From an uncultured Clostridia bacterium (lineage in GTDB: Bacteria > Bacillota > Clostridia > TANB77 > CAG-508), in the NCBI GenBank assembly GCA_934122125.1, contig CAKOVW010000007.1:1-35889 (forward strand): a stretch of DNA of 35,889 bases, read 5' to 3'. Below are positions 15,143-23,106 of the stretch, in pieces. Each line of letters starts with the position of its first letter. The first letter of the stretch is position 1. The notes under the pieces were generated by a model, which made no database searches, was not told where the DNA came from, and worked only from the letters and a program-made list of their open reading frames with translations. Made by a program: the position numbers and the translations under genes.

Positions 15143-17437
15143 ATGAAATTACAAATGCAAAATTTAATAGAAGGACTAAATGATAAACAAAAAGAAGCAG
15201 TTCTTGCTACGGAAGGACCATGTTTGGTAATTGCAGGGGCAGGTTCAGGAAAAACAAAAGTACTAACACATAAAATAGCATATTTAATATCAGAAAAAAA
15301 TGTAAGGCCATATAATATTTTGGCAATTACATTTACAAATAAAGCAGCAAGTGAAATGAAACAAAGAGTTGAAAAGATAGTTGGAGATGTTGCACAGGAA
15401 ATGTGGATGGGAACTTTTCATTCTATATGTGTAAAAATTCTAAGAAGATTTATTGATAGAATTGGTTTTGATACATCTTTTTTAATATTTGACACATCTG
15501 ACCAAAAAACAGTGGTAAAAGAATGTTTAAAGGCGTTAAATATAGATGATAAAACTTTTTCAGATAGAAGTGTTTTATCAGAAATTAGTAATGCTAAAAA
15601 TGAAATGTTAACTCCAAAACAGTATCAAACAAAATATGCAGGAGATTTTAGAAAAGAAAAAATTGGACAAGTGTATGAGTTATATCAAAAAAGGTTAAGA
15701 GAAAATAATGCCATTGATTTTGATGACATTATAAATTATACAATTGAAATATTAAGCGAGAATCCAGATGTTTTACAATATTATACTGAAAAATTTAAAT
15801 ATGTATTAGTAGATGAATATCAAGATACCAATAAAGCACAATTTACATTAGTAACAATTTTAGCATCACGTTATGGAAATATTACAGTTGTTGGAGATAA
15901 TGACCAAGGGATATATAGCTTTAGAGGAGCAGATATTAGTAATATTTTAAATTTTGAAAAAGATTTTCCAGGAACAAAAATTATCAAATTAGAGCAAAAT
16001 TATCGTTGTACTGGAAATATTTTAAAAGCTGCAAATGCAGTAATAAAACATAATGAAAATAAATATGAAAAGAAATTGTGGACTGAAAATGAAGAGGGAA
16101 GTTTACCTTGTTTATATCAGGCAGAAGACGAATATGATGAAGCAAACTATGTAGTAAAACAAATTGAACACTTAAAAACAGAAGAATACTTAAAACCAAA
16201 AGATTTTGCAATTTTATATCGTATGAATGCGCAATCAAGAGCGATAGAGGATATTTTAAGAAGAGAAAATATACCATATAAAATTGTAGGTGGATTAAAA
16301 TTCTATGAAAGAAAAGAAATTAAAGACGCTATTGCATATTTAAGATTAATTTATAATACATCAGATAATTTATCTTTAAAAAGAATTATAAATGAACCGA
16401 AACGTGGAATTGGAAAAACAAGTTTAGATAAAATACAAGAAATTTCAGATAGAACTGGAACTTCAATGTATGAAATAATTAAGCATGCAGAAGAATATGA
16501 CTTGAACAGAGTAAAGGCAAATTCAGATGAGTTTATAAATTTAATAGAAGATTTAAGAACAAAAAGAGAACAACTTAATATTTCAGAATTATTAAAAGAA
16601 GTTTTGAGTAAGTCTGGTTATACCAAAGCTCTAGAATTGGAAAATTCAGTTGAGGCTGAAACAAGAATGCAAAACTTAGAGGAATTTTTAACTGTAGCAA
16701 TAGAGTTTGAAGAAGAATCAGCAGATAACACTTTAGCAGAATTTTTGGAAAGTATTACATTAACAAGTGATATAGATGAAATGCAAGATGAAGACAATAC
16801 AGTTACTTTAATGACTTTACATAGTGCTAAGGGACTAGAATTTCCAGTAGTATTTTTAGTTGGAATGGAAGAAGGAATTTTTCCTGGCTACAAATCAATT
16901 GGGGAACCTAGAGAGTTAGAAGAGGAAAGACGTTTATTTTATGTAGGAATTACTAGAGCTAAACAATTTTTACACTTAACCTGTGCAAAACATAGAACAA
17001 TATTTGGTTCGACAAGCTATAATGCAGTTTCAAGATTTATTAAAGAAATTCCAGACAATTTATTGGATGGAGTTGTTAATAATGATCAAGAAGAAAAATT
17101 TAATGATATGCCATATAATTGGGAATATGGAAAAACACCAGCAGGCAAGGTAACAACATATAAGTTTGATGAAGCAAAAACAGAGATAAAACCCAAATCT
17201 ACATATCAGTTTAGAACAGCAGAGAGCTTTTTAAATTCTTTATCTCAAAAACAAGCAAATTCAGGTGTTGATGTTACAAAATATAAAGAAAGAATGAGGA
17301 TTTATCATAAGAAGTTTGGCGAAGGAATAATACAAAAAATTGAGGCTGAAGGCGATGATTATAAACTAGATATTCAATTTGATAAATCTGGACATAAAAG
17401 GCTTATGGCAAAGTTTGCAAATTTAGAAATTATTTAA
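15143..17437 (+). CDS. pcrA: ATP-dependent DNA helicase PcrA/UvrD
   Basis: SF1A 3'-5' helicase used in nucleotide excision repair, plasmid replication and removal of recombination filaments. All motifs are seen: Walker A AGAGSGKT (31-38), VDEYQDTN (II), VGDNDQGIYSFRGAD (III), KLEQNYRC (IV), TLHSAKGLEFPVVFLVGMEEG (V) and EERRLFYVGITRAK (VI). Length 764 is normal. The last ~45 residues (FGEGIIQKIEAEGDDYKLDI) form the PcrA tudor-like domain that contacts RNA polymerase. GAGG in GAGGAAGGA (15134-15142) is about 5 bases before the ATG; a second ATG four codons later is possible. It has its own promoter and terminator and is monocistronic. Confidence 0.97.
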   Translation: MKLQMQNLIEGLNDKQKEAVLATEGPCLVIAGAGSGKTKVLTHKIAYLISEKNVRPYNILAITFTNKAASEMKQRVEKIVGDVAQEMWMGTFHSICVKILRRFIDRIGFDTSFLIFDTSDQKTVVKECLKALNIDDKTFSDRSVLSEISNAKNEMLTPKQYQTKYAGDFRKEKIGQVYELYQKRLRENNAIDFDDIINYTIEILSENPDVLQYYTEKFKYVLVDEYQDTNKAQFTLVTILASRYGNITVVGDNDQGIYSFRGADISNILNFEKDFPGTKIIKLEQNYRCTGNILKAANAVIKHNENKYEKKLWTENEEGSLPCLYQAEDEYDEANYVVKQIEHLKTEEYLKPKDFAILYRMNAQSRAIEDILRRENIPYKIVGGLKFYERKEIKDAIAYLRLIYNTSDNLSLKRIINEPKRGIGKTSLDKIQEISDRTGTSMYEIIKHAEEYDLNRVKANSDEFINLIEDLRTKREQLNISELLKEVLSKSGYTKALELENSVEAETRMQNLEEFLTVAIEFEEESADNTLAEFLESITLTSDIDEMQDEDNTVTLMTLHSAKGLEFPVVFLVGMEEGIFPGYKSIGEPRELEEERRLFYVGITRAKQFLHLTCAKHRTIFGSTSYNAVSRFIKEIPDNLLDGVVNNDQEEKFNDMPYNWEYGKTPAGKVTTYKFDEAKTEIKPKSTYQFRTAESFLNSLSQKQANSGVDVTKYKERMRIYHKKFGEGIIQKIEAEGDDYKLDIQFDKSGHKRLMAKFANLEII

Positions 17438-17467
17438 GAGCAGAAATTTATTTTCTGTTCTTTTTTT
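17438..17467 (+). terminator. Terminator of pcrA
   Basis: GAGCAGAAA (17438-17446) pairs with TTTCTGTTC (17452-17460, one G-T pair), 5-nt loop, then seven T. The stem starts at the base after the pcrA stop codon. Confidence 0.85.
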
Positions 17468-17489
17468 GCCAATTTTCAAGAAAATAATT

Positions 17490-17519
17490 TTGTATAAAAT
17501 TTCAAAAATTGCTCATAAT
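17490..17519 (+). promoter_or_regulatory. Candidate promoter of the two Coat-F-like genes
   Basis: TTGTAT (17490-17495), 18 bases, CATAAT (17514-17519) reads as a weak sigma-A promoter. The same bases also read GTATAAA then CATAATA about 17 bases on, which resembles the ATA/CATA pattern of mother-cell sporulation factors such as sigma-E. The sequence alone does not decide between them. Confidence 0.35.
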
Positions 17520-17556
17520 AGATATGAAATAAATTAGAAGGAAAGGAAGGATAAAT

Positions 17557-17745
17557 ATGCCAAATTTAAATCAATTAGAATTACAACATTTAAGACATTT
17601 AATAGGAGCACATGAAACTGCATACCAAAAGTTAAATACATTTTCTTCACAAGCAGTAGATCCACAAATTAAGCAAATGTTTGCGAAATCTGCACAAGAT
17701 GCTTTAAATACAAAACAAAAATTAATGTCATTTCTTAATGATTAA
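17557..17745 (+). CDS. Small spore-coat-type protein (Coat F-like helical bundle)
   Basis: A 62-residue, all-helical, Gln/His-rich protein (LNQLELQHLRHLIGAHETAYQKL, QMFAKSAQDALNTKQKLMSFL) of the kind that precedes Coat F proteins in Clostridia; probably a half-bundle that pairs with the next gene product. AAAGGAAGG (17542-17550) is 6 bases before the ATG. It ends 19 bases before the second gene, with which it is almost certainly co-transcribed. Function in the spore coat is inferred from the neighbour. Confidence 0.75.
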   Translation: MPNLNQLELQHLRHLIGAHETAYQKLNTFSSQAVDPQIKQMFAKSAQDALNTKQKLMSFLND

Positions 17746-17764
17746 TTAGAAAGGAGAATAAGTA

Positions 17765-18010
17765 ATGGACGAAAAAACAATGGTAAATGATATTTTAGGA
17801 AGTGTAAAAGCGGATTTGACAGCATACCAAACAGCTATAACTGAAGCTGAAAATATGCAATTAAGACAAACACTTCAACAAATTAGAAATGGGGACGAAA
17901 GTTTCCAATATGAACTATTTAAGGTTGCACAAACAAAAGGATATTATCAACCAGCTCAAAAAGCAACTGTAACAGAAATACAAACAGTTAAAGATGAATT
18001 AAATCAATAA
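17765..18010 (+). CDS. Spore coat protein, Coat F family
   Basis: The 81-residue sequence matches the Coat F family closely: MVNDILGSVKADLTAYQTAI, TEAENMQLRQTLQQIRNGDE, FQYELFKVAQTKGYYQPAQ. These proteins are small helical, ferritin-like coat components made late in sporulation. AGAAAGGAG (17748-17756) lies 8 bases before the ATG. With the preceding gene it forms a two-gene unit closed by a terminator. It is the clearest sign in the window that the lineage sporulates or did so recently. Confidence 0.88.
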   Translation: MDEKTMVNDILGSVKADLTAYQTAITEAENMQLRQTLQQIRNGDESFQYELFKVAQTKGYYQPAQKATVTEIQTVKDELNQ

Positions 18011-18018
18011 TATTTTGT

Positions 18019-18065
18019 AATACACCAAAAATATTAGGGAAACTTAATATTGATGGTGTATTTTT
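18019..18065 (+). terminator. Terminator of the Coat F unit
   Basis: ATACACCA (18020-18027) pairs with TGGTGTAT (18054-18061), and AATATTA (18030-18036) with TAATATT (18045-18051) inside it; a run of T (18061-18065) overlaps the end of the stem. Confidence 0.75.
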
Positions 18066-18099
18066 ATGCAAAAATTCTTTACCAATTATATTAAAACAC

Positions 18100-18128
18100 T
18101 TGTAATTTTGACTAATTTATTATAAAAT
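18100..18128 (+). promoter_or_regulatory. Candidate promoter of the M23 peptidase gene
   Basis: TTGTAA (18100-18105), 17 bases, TAAAAT (18123-18128). A better -35 (TTGACT, 18108-18113) is present but only 7 bases from the T/A-rich -10 region. Confidence 0.35.
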
Positions 18129-18163
18129 ATAGAAGAAATTAATAATGAATAGGAGTGTTTAAA

Positions 18164-19147
18164 ATTAGTAGTTTTAGAAAATTTGCAATGTTTTTTAGAA
18201 CATCAGTAAAGATAATAATATTAACTATTATATCTGCATTTCTTATCATAAGTGCAGTAGCATTCTTCTATAAGCCAACATATGCGGTTTCCTTAAATGG
18301 GCAAATTATAGGCTATACGGAAAATAAAACAGATTTGCAAAATAAAATAAATAATTATATGGAAGGAAATACAGAAGAAGGAATTGCATTTAGACAGATT
18401 AATTCTGTACCAGAGTATACATTATGTTTGCTAAAAAAGGACATTACACCAAATGATGATGAAATATATACAAAAGTAACAGAAAACGGTACACAATATT
18501 ATAAATATTATGCAATTACCGACGATAAAAAAGAAAAAGTATATGTGTCTACATTTAAAGAAGCAGAAGAAGTAATAGCAAAATTAAAAAAGAAAAACAG
18601 TGCTAATCAAAAGGATTTAGGAATAGTAGAAAAATATGATACTCAAACAAAAGAATTTACATCAGTAGAAAAAAGTGTATCTAAATTATATGAAACACCA
18701 AAAGTTACATATGTAGCAAGTGCATATTCTGGCAATGTATCAGGTGTATCTAATACAAAAGTAAATTTAGGAATTACATTAATTAGACCAATTTCAGGTA
18801 TTATAACATCAAGATTTGGAAGCTATGAAAGTATACGTAGCTTTGGACATAGAGGTTTAGATATTGCAGCACCTACAGGAACATCAATAAAAGCGGCAGC
18901 AGGTGGAACAGTAACAGTAGCTGGTTGGAACAATTCATATGGATATATGATTAAAATATCACATGGAAATGGTGTAGAAACAGTTTACGGACACTGTAGC
19001 AAATTACTAGTATCAAAAGGCCAAACAGTAACACAAGGCCAAATTATTGGAAAAGTAGGAAATACAGGTGATTCAACAGGTCCACACTTACATTTGGAAG
19101 TAAGAGTAAATGGAGTTTTATACAACCCACAAAATTATGTATATTAA
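18164..19147 (+). CDS. Membrane-anchored M23 (LytM-type) peptidase
   Basis: Zinc endopeptidase domain of the kind that cuts peptidoglycan peptides. Zinc ligands are visible in GHRGLDIAAPTGT (His/Asp) and GPHLHLEVRVNG (HLH), with YGHCSKL between them; the domain fills the last ~125 residues. An N-terminal membrane helix (KIIILTIISAFLIISAVAFFY) anchors it outside, followed by a ~150-residue unrecognised region. The start is uncertain. The only ribosome binding site, AGGAG at 18151-18155, is 8 bases before an in-frame ATT (18164). A GTG at 18155 overlaps that site, and the first in-frame ATG (18188) has none. I list the ATT start; the protein is then 327 residues. A mother-cell or septal role in sporulation or division is possible but not shown. 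Confidence 0.85.
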   Translation: MSSFRKFAMFFRTSVKIIILTIISAFLIISAVAFFYKPTYAVSLNGQIIGYTENKTDLQNKINNYMEGNTEEGIAFRQINSVPEYTLCLLKKDITPNDDEIYTKVTENGTQYYKYYAITDDKKEKVYVSTFKEAEEVIAKLKKKNSANQKDLGIVEKYDTQTKEFTSVEKSVSKLYETPKVTYVASAYSGNVSGVSNTKVNLGITLIRPISGIITSRFGSYESIRSFGHRGLDIAAPTGTSIKAAAGGTVTVAGWNNSYGYMIKISHGNGVETVYGHCSKLLVSKGQTVTQGQIIGKVGNTGDSTGPHLHLEVRVNGVLYNPQNYVY

Positions 19148-19197
19148 AATAATAAAAATTCTCCAGTTTAGCTGGAGAATTTTTATTATTTTAATAT
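19141..19197. terminator. Bidirectional terminator between M23 gene and mecA
   Basis: A perfect 26-bp inverted repeat (19141-19166 with 19172-19197) around a 5-nt loop, with core CTCCAG/CTGGAG and A/T-rich flanks that give T-rich tails on both strands. It overlaps the stop codon of the M23 gene (19145-19147) and serves the convergent mecA as well. Confidence 0.85.
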
Positions 19198-19245
19198 ACA
19201 GCAATGTTAAGTTACTTTGGACTGTATATATTTGCAAAGCTACTT

Positions 19246-19884
19246 TTATTGTTTTATAGTTACAAAATGTTTAAAACCTATTTCTAGTGCATTATTTTTC
19301 ATAATTAAAGTTCCACATTCTTTTAGTTTGTTTGCAAAAACTTTAGAATTTGTAATACATTTTGCAAATTCAGTAATACAAGTGTAAAATTTAATTTTAT
19401 CAATTAATTCAGTATTTGTATTACTCATTAATAAATAATATTTATCTTTATATTCATATAAGGTAATAGATTTAGCTAATTTTTTAGTACAATTAAATAA
19501 TCTATTTTTACTTAAAAAAACTAAAAAATCATTAAAATCATCAAATGAGTAAAAACAGTAAACAGCCTGAGTTGAACTTGGAGTAATATTTTTTCTCTTT
19601 ACAGTAAATTTCTTTTTAGAAACTTTGGATTTTTCCTCTGGAGGAAGTTTGGTAATTGTAAAAATAAAATTAGTATCAGCCATTACTAAGGCTTCAACTT
19701 TTAAATTATAATCTTCTGGATCAAAACCTGTTTCCTTTTTAGCCTGCTCAAGCATGTCAAGTAAAATATCTTGAGCTTCAGCAGAGTTAGACATAAAAAC
19801 ATGAAAGTCAATTTCTTTTTCAGCCAAATCTTGGATTGTTAAAGTAATTCTTATTTTATTGTCATTTAATTTTTCAAATTTCAT
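19246..19884 (-). CDS. mecA: Adaptor protein MecA (ClpC partner)
   Basis: MecA delivers substrates to the ClpCP protease and assembles the ClpC hexamer. The 212-residue protein has the usual two-part layout: N-terminal substrate-binding domain (MKFEKLNDNKIRITLT, then DLAEKEIDFHVFM and ETGFDPEDYNLKVEALVMAD), a short Lys/Ser linker (PPEEKSKVSKKKFTVKRK), and a C-terminal ClpC-binding domain (YCFYSFDDFNDFLVFL). The start at 19884 is chosen because GGAGG (complement of 19892-19896) lies 7 bases upstream; a start 7 codons earlier would put that site inside the gene. It is convergent with the M23 gene and divergent from the DUF4321 gene. Confidence 0.93.
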   Translation of the reverse strand: MKFEKLNDNKIRITLTIQDLAEKEIDFHVFMSNSAEAQDILLDMLEQAKKETGFDPEDYNLKVEALVMADTNFIFTITKLPPEEKSKVSKKKFTVKRKNITPSSTQAVYCFYSFDDFNDFLVFLSKNRLFNCTKKLAKSITLYEYKDKYYLLMSNTNTELIDKIKFYTCITEFAKCITNSKVFANKLKECGTLIMKNNALEIGFKHFVTIKQ

Positions 19885-19914
19885 TAGGTGTCCTCCATAT
19901 ATCAATCTAATAAT

Positions 19915-19943
19915 ATTATACTACTAATACCCCCTAAATGGAA
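19915..19943 (-). promoter_or_regulatory. Candidate promoter of mecA
   Basis: On the minus strand TATAAT (complement of 19915-19920) lies 31 bases before the mecA start. The -35 (TTCCAT, complement of 19938-19943) is weak, 17 bases away. The left copy of the inverted CTAATAC-CCCC motif lies in the spacer. Confidence 0.45.
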
Positions 19944-19989
19944 CCAACAATTTATGGAAATTTTAATTTTATTAATTGGGGTGTATTAG
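19924..19989. promoter_or_regulatory. Inverted CTAATAC(A)CCCC pair between mecA and DUF4321 gene
   Basis: CTAATACCCCC (19924-19934, plus strand) and CTAATACACCCC (complement of 19978-19989) form an interrupted dyad with 43 bases between. The C-runs stand out in this A/T-rich intergenic region. The left copy sits in the mecA promoter spacer, so it could be an operator; this is inference. Confidence 0.4.
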
Positions 19990-20047
19990 GTATAACATAT
20001 AATTGCAAAAAATAAAATACTTTTATGTGAAAATATTGTAATTTATC

Positions 20048-20076
20048 TTGAAAAAAACACTAAATGAATATATAAT
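20048..20076 (+). promoter_or_regulatory. Sigma-A promoter of DUF4321-radC-mre unit
   Basis: TTGAAA (20048-20053), 17 bases, TATAAT (20071-20076), 33 bases before the first start codon. No terminator is evident between DUF4321 and radC, so it may drive the whole shape cluster. Confidence 0.75.
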
Positions 20077-20109
20077 ACTAGCATATTAATCTACTAAGGA
20101 GGAACATTA

Positions 20110-20367
20110 ATGGCAACAAGAGAAAAAAATATATGGATATTACTTTTATTTATTTTGTCAGGAATTGTAGTAGGAGGATTACTAGGAGATTTAGCATCAC
20201 ATGTAGATTTTTTGTCATGGCTATCTTATGGTGAAGAATTTGGACTAGCTACTCCAATAGAATTAAACCTAAATGTAGTAAAATTAACATTTGGGCTTAT
20301 GTTTAAAATAAATATAGCAAGCATAATTGGAATAGTATTAGCAATATTTATTTATAAAAAAATCTAA
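20110..20367 (+). CDS. DUF4321 small membrane protein
   Basis: An 85-residue protein with two membrane helices (about 9-27 and 62-83) and the DUF4321 pattern GIVVGGLLGDLAS, WLSYGEEFGLATPIELNLNVVKLTFGL. In Clostridia such genes commonly sit beside maf, radC and mreB, as here. Function is unknown; the neighbourhood suggests wall elongation or septation. AAGGAGG (20096-20102) is 7 bases before the ATG. The gap of 99 bases to radC holds no clear terminator. Confidence 0.88.
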   Translation: MATREKNIWILLLFILSGIVVGGLLGDLASHVDFLSWLSYGEEFGLATPIELNLNVVKLTFGLMFKINIASIIGIVLAIFIYKKI

Positions 20368-20466
20368 CAAATAAGTAAAAGATAAAATAGGGGAAAAACT
20401 TTTATTAAATAAGAATTTATTCAAAAATAATTTAAAATGGGGGCTATTTAGAAAGGATGGTTTTAT

Positions 20467-21184
20467 ATGCCAATTAAAATGAAACAGCTCCCAATTTCAG
20501 AAAGACCATATGAAAAATTAGAAATGTATGGAGAAAATACATTATCAAATGCAGAATTACTAGCGATAATTATAAAAAGTGGTACAAAAGAGGAAAGCTC
20601 AATTACGCTAGCACAAAAAATACTTTCACTAGGAAAACAAAAAAATTGTGAACAGGATAGTTTTACATTTTTACAAGAACTATCCATTAATGAACTAATG
20701 CAAATCAAACGGAATAGGCAAAGTAAAGGCAATTCAAATAAAAGCTGTATGTGAACTTGCAAAAAGAATTTCAATACCAATTGATAAGCAAAAAATAAAA
20801 GTAAAAACCCCACAAGATGTATCAAATTTAGTAATGAATGAACTAAAAGTAGAAAAAAGAGAAATAGTGAAAGTAATAATATTAAATTCCCAAAATGTTG
20901 TAATAAAAATAAAAAATATATCACTTGGAGGAACTAACTCTGTAAATGTTGACCCGAAAGATTTATTTGCAGAAGCAATAAGAGTAGGAGCACCAAAAAT
21001 AATAGTAGTGCATAATCATCCAAGTGGAAATTCAATGCCAAGTCAGCAGGATATAGAGTTTACAGAAAGAATGGAACAAGCCTCTAAAATATTAGGAATC
21101 CAGTTATTAGATCATATTGTAATTGGGTATAATGAATATACAAGCATAAAATCATATTTATTAGAAAGGAAGAATTTAAGATGA
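20467..21184 (+). pseudogene. radC: radC (JAMM domain protein), one-base frameshift
   Basis: RadC-family protein with an N-terminal helix-hairpin-helix part and a C-terminal JAMM metalloprotease-like domain. The first frame (20467-20754) ends INELMQIKRNRQSKGN and stops. If the C at 20710 is skipped, the protein continues MQIKGIGKVKAIQIKAVCEL into the JAMM domain with HNHPSGNSMPSQQD, giving a normal 238-residue RadC. The extra C falls in the GIGKVKA hairpin motif and creates CGG, a rare codon here. It is a true mutation or a sequence/assembly error; the rest of the gene shows no decay. AAAGGA (20452-20457) precedes the ATG. The stop overlaps the mreB start as ATGA (21181-21184). Confidence 0.88.
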
Positions 21185-22209
21185 AATTAATGGGATGGAA
21201 TTCCAAAGACATAGGCGTAGACTTAGGAACAGCCAATATTATAATTACTATAAAAGGAAAAGGAATAGTGTTAAATGAACCATCGGTAGTTGCAATAGAC
21301 AAAAATAATGGTTCAATTTTGGCTACAGGTTCAGAAGCAAAAGAAATGCTAGGAAGAACACCAAATGACATAATAGCAATTAGACCTTTAAAAGATGGTG
21401 TGATAGCAGATTTTACAGCAACACAACTTATGCTTAAATCTATGCTTCAAAGAGTGTGCCAAAGATACAATGCAGGTAGACCAAGAGTGGTAGTAGGGGT
21501 TCCATCAGGAATTACAGAAGTAGAAGAAAGAGCTGTTGAAGAATCTGTAATACAAGCTGGTGCAAAAGAGGTATATATAATTGAAGAACCAATGGCAGCA
21601 GCAATAGGAGCAAATTTAGAAGTTGCAGAGCCTAATGGAAATATTGTAGTAGATATTGGAGGAGGAACAACAGAAGTTGCAGTTGTTTCTTTAGGAGGAA
21701 TTGTAGTTAGTAATTCACTTAGAATAGCAGGAGATGAACTAAATGAGGACATTATTAATTACGTAAAAAGAGAAATGAACTTAGCAATTGGAGAAACAAC
21801 AGCTGAACAAGTAAAAATAAATATTGGATGTGCTAAACCATTACTAACAGAAGAAACAATGGAAATTAGAGGAAGAAATTTAAGCAATGGGCTTCCAGAG
21901 ATAATGCATATAACATCAACACAAGTACAAGAAGCAATGCATGAATCAATTGAAAAAATAATAGATGTAATAAAACAAACATTAGAAAGAACGCCACCAG
22001 AGCTTGCATCTGATATTATGGAAAGAGGAATTGTACTAACAGGTGGAGGAGCATTGATTAAAAATTTTGACAGTTTATTAGCAGAAAGAACAGAAATGCC
22101 AGTATATATAGCAGACCATCCACTAGAATGTGTAGCAAAAGGAGCAGAAAAAACTTTAGAAGACTTAGAAAAACTAAGAACAGTATTAAATAGCTCTAGA
22201 AGAAGATAA
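21181..22209 (+). CDS. mreB: Rod-shape actin homologue MreB
   Basis: MreB polymerises under the membrane and guides lateral wall synthesis. The actin-fold motifs are intact: IGVDLGTANIIITIKGKGIV (phosphate 1), VVDIGGGTTEVAVVSLGG (phosphate 2), EEPMAAAIGA (connect 1) and VLTGGGALIKNFD (adenosine). Length 342 is normal. The N-terminal MKLMGWNSK could be a weak membrane-binding helix. The ATG overlaps the radC stop, so translation was probably coupled to radC. Its own site, AGAAAGGA (21162-21169), is 11 bases away, so the radC frameshift might lower MreB output. Confidence 0.97.
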   Translation: MKLMGWNSKDIGVDLGTANIIITIKGKGIVLNEPSVVAIDKNNGSILATGSEAKEMLGRTPNDIIAIRPLKDGVIADFTATQLMLKSMLQRVCQRYNAGRPRVVVGVPSGITEVEERAVEESVIQAGAKEVYIIEEPMAAAIGANLEVAEPNGNIVVDIGGGTTEVAVVSLGGIVVSNSLRIAGDELNEDIINYVKREMNLAIGETTAEQVKINIGCAKPLLTEETMEIRGRNLSNGLPEIMHITSTQVQEAMHESIEKIIDVIKQTLERTPPELASDIMERGIVLTGGGALIKNFDSLLAERTEMPVYIADHPLECVAKGAEKTLEDLEKLRTVLNSSRRR

Positions 22210-22224
22210 TTTTGAGAGGTAATA

Positions 22225-23043
22225 ATGTATAAAAACAAAAAGACAGGGATAATAGGTATTATAATAACTGCAATTATACTAATAGCAATTGTTATATTGT
22301 CTAATACAGATATTAAAAAAGTTTCATTTGTAGAGAATATTTTTAGTAGTATTGTAATGCCAATTCAAAATGGACTTACTTACTTAAAAAATAAAATAGA
22401 AGGAAATGATAATTTTTTTACAGATGTAAAAAATTTACAAGCTGAAAATGATGAGTTAAAAAAGAAAAATAGTGAATTAGAACAATCTCTAAGAGAATTA
22501 GAAATTATCAAATCTGAAAATGAAACATTAAAAGAATATGTTAATTTAAAAGATAAATATTTAGAATATAAAACATTACCCGCATATATTATAAATAAAA
22601 ATATAAATAATTATGAAAGAACTTTAGTAATAAATGTGGGTAGTAAAAACGGAATAAAGCCTAACATGACTGTAATTGCAGATAAAGGGCTAGTTGGTTA
22701 TGTAATATCTACAACTGAGAATACATCAAAGGTGCAAACAATTATAGATAGTTCTACATCTGTAAGCAGTATTATTAGTACTTCAAAAGAGGCAATTATT
22801 GCTACAGGAACTTTAGAGGGAAATTCTATATTAAAGGCATCATATATACCAACAGAAGCGGATTTAATAGAAAATGATAATGTAGAAACATCTGGATTAG
22901 GTGGAATTTATCCAAAAGGAATACACATAGGAACAATTAAGCAAATTGTTAATACCAAAAACAATATAGATCGTTATGCATATATTGAAACTGCAGTAGA
23001 TTTTTCAAAACTACAAACAGTACTAGTTATTACAAATGAATAG
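22225..23043 (+). CDS. mreC: Rod-shape protein MreC
   Basis: MreC is the single-pass scaffold linking MreB/MreD to PBP2 outside the membrane. One membrane helix (about 7-27), a coiled coil (NLQAENDELKKKNSELEQSL, about 70-110) and the beta-rich C-terminal domain (VINVGSKNGIKPNMTVIADKGLVGYV, VETSGLGGIYPKGIHIG) are all visible. 272 residues is normal. GAGAGG (22214-22219) is 5 bases before the ATG and the gene starts 15 bases after mreB. Confidence 0.95.
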   Translation: MYKNKKTGIIGIIITAIILIAIVILSNTDIKKVSFVENIFSSIVMPIQNGLTYLKNKIEGNDNFFTDVKNLQAENDELKKKNSELEQSLRELEIIKSENETLKEYVNLKDKYLEYKTLPAYIINKNINNYERTLVINVGSKNGIKPNMTVIADKGLVGYVISTTENTSKVQTIIDSSTSVSSIISTSKEAIIATGTLEGNSILKASYIPTEADLIENDNVETSGLGGIYPKGIHIGTIKQIVNTKNNIDRYAYIETAVDFSKLQTVLVITNE

Positions 23044-23106
23044 ATTTATATAGTAATATAACACTACAAATGTATGAGATTATTAATAAAAAAAGAAAGG
23101 AAAAAC

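Noticed and set aside
20834..21184. A separate short JAMM-domain gene starting at 20834
   Set aside because: The ATG lies within the radC coding continuity, has no ribosome binding site, and one base change restores full RadC.
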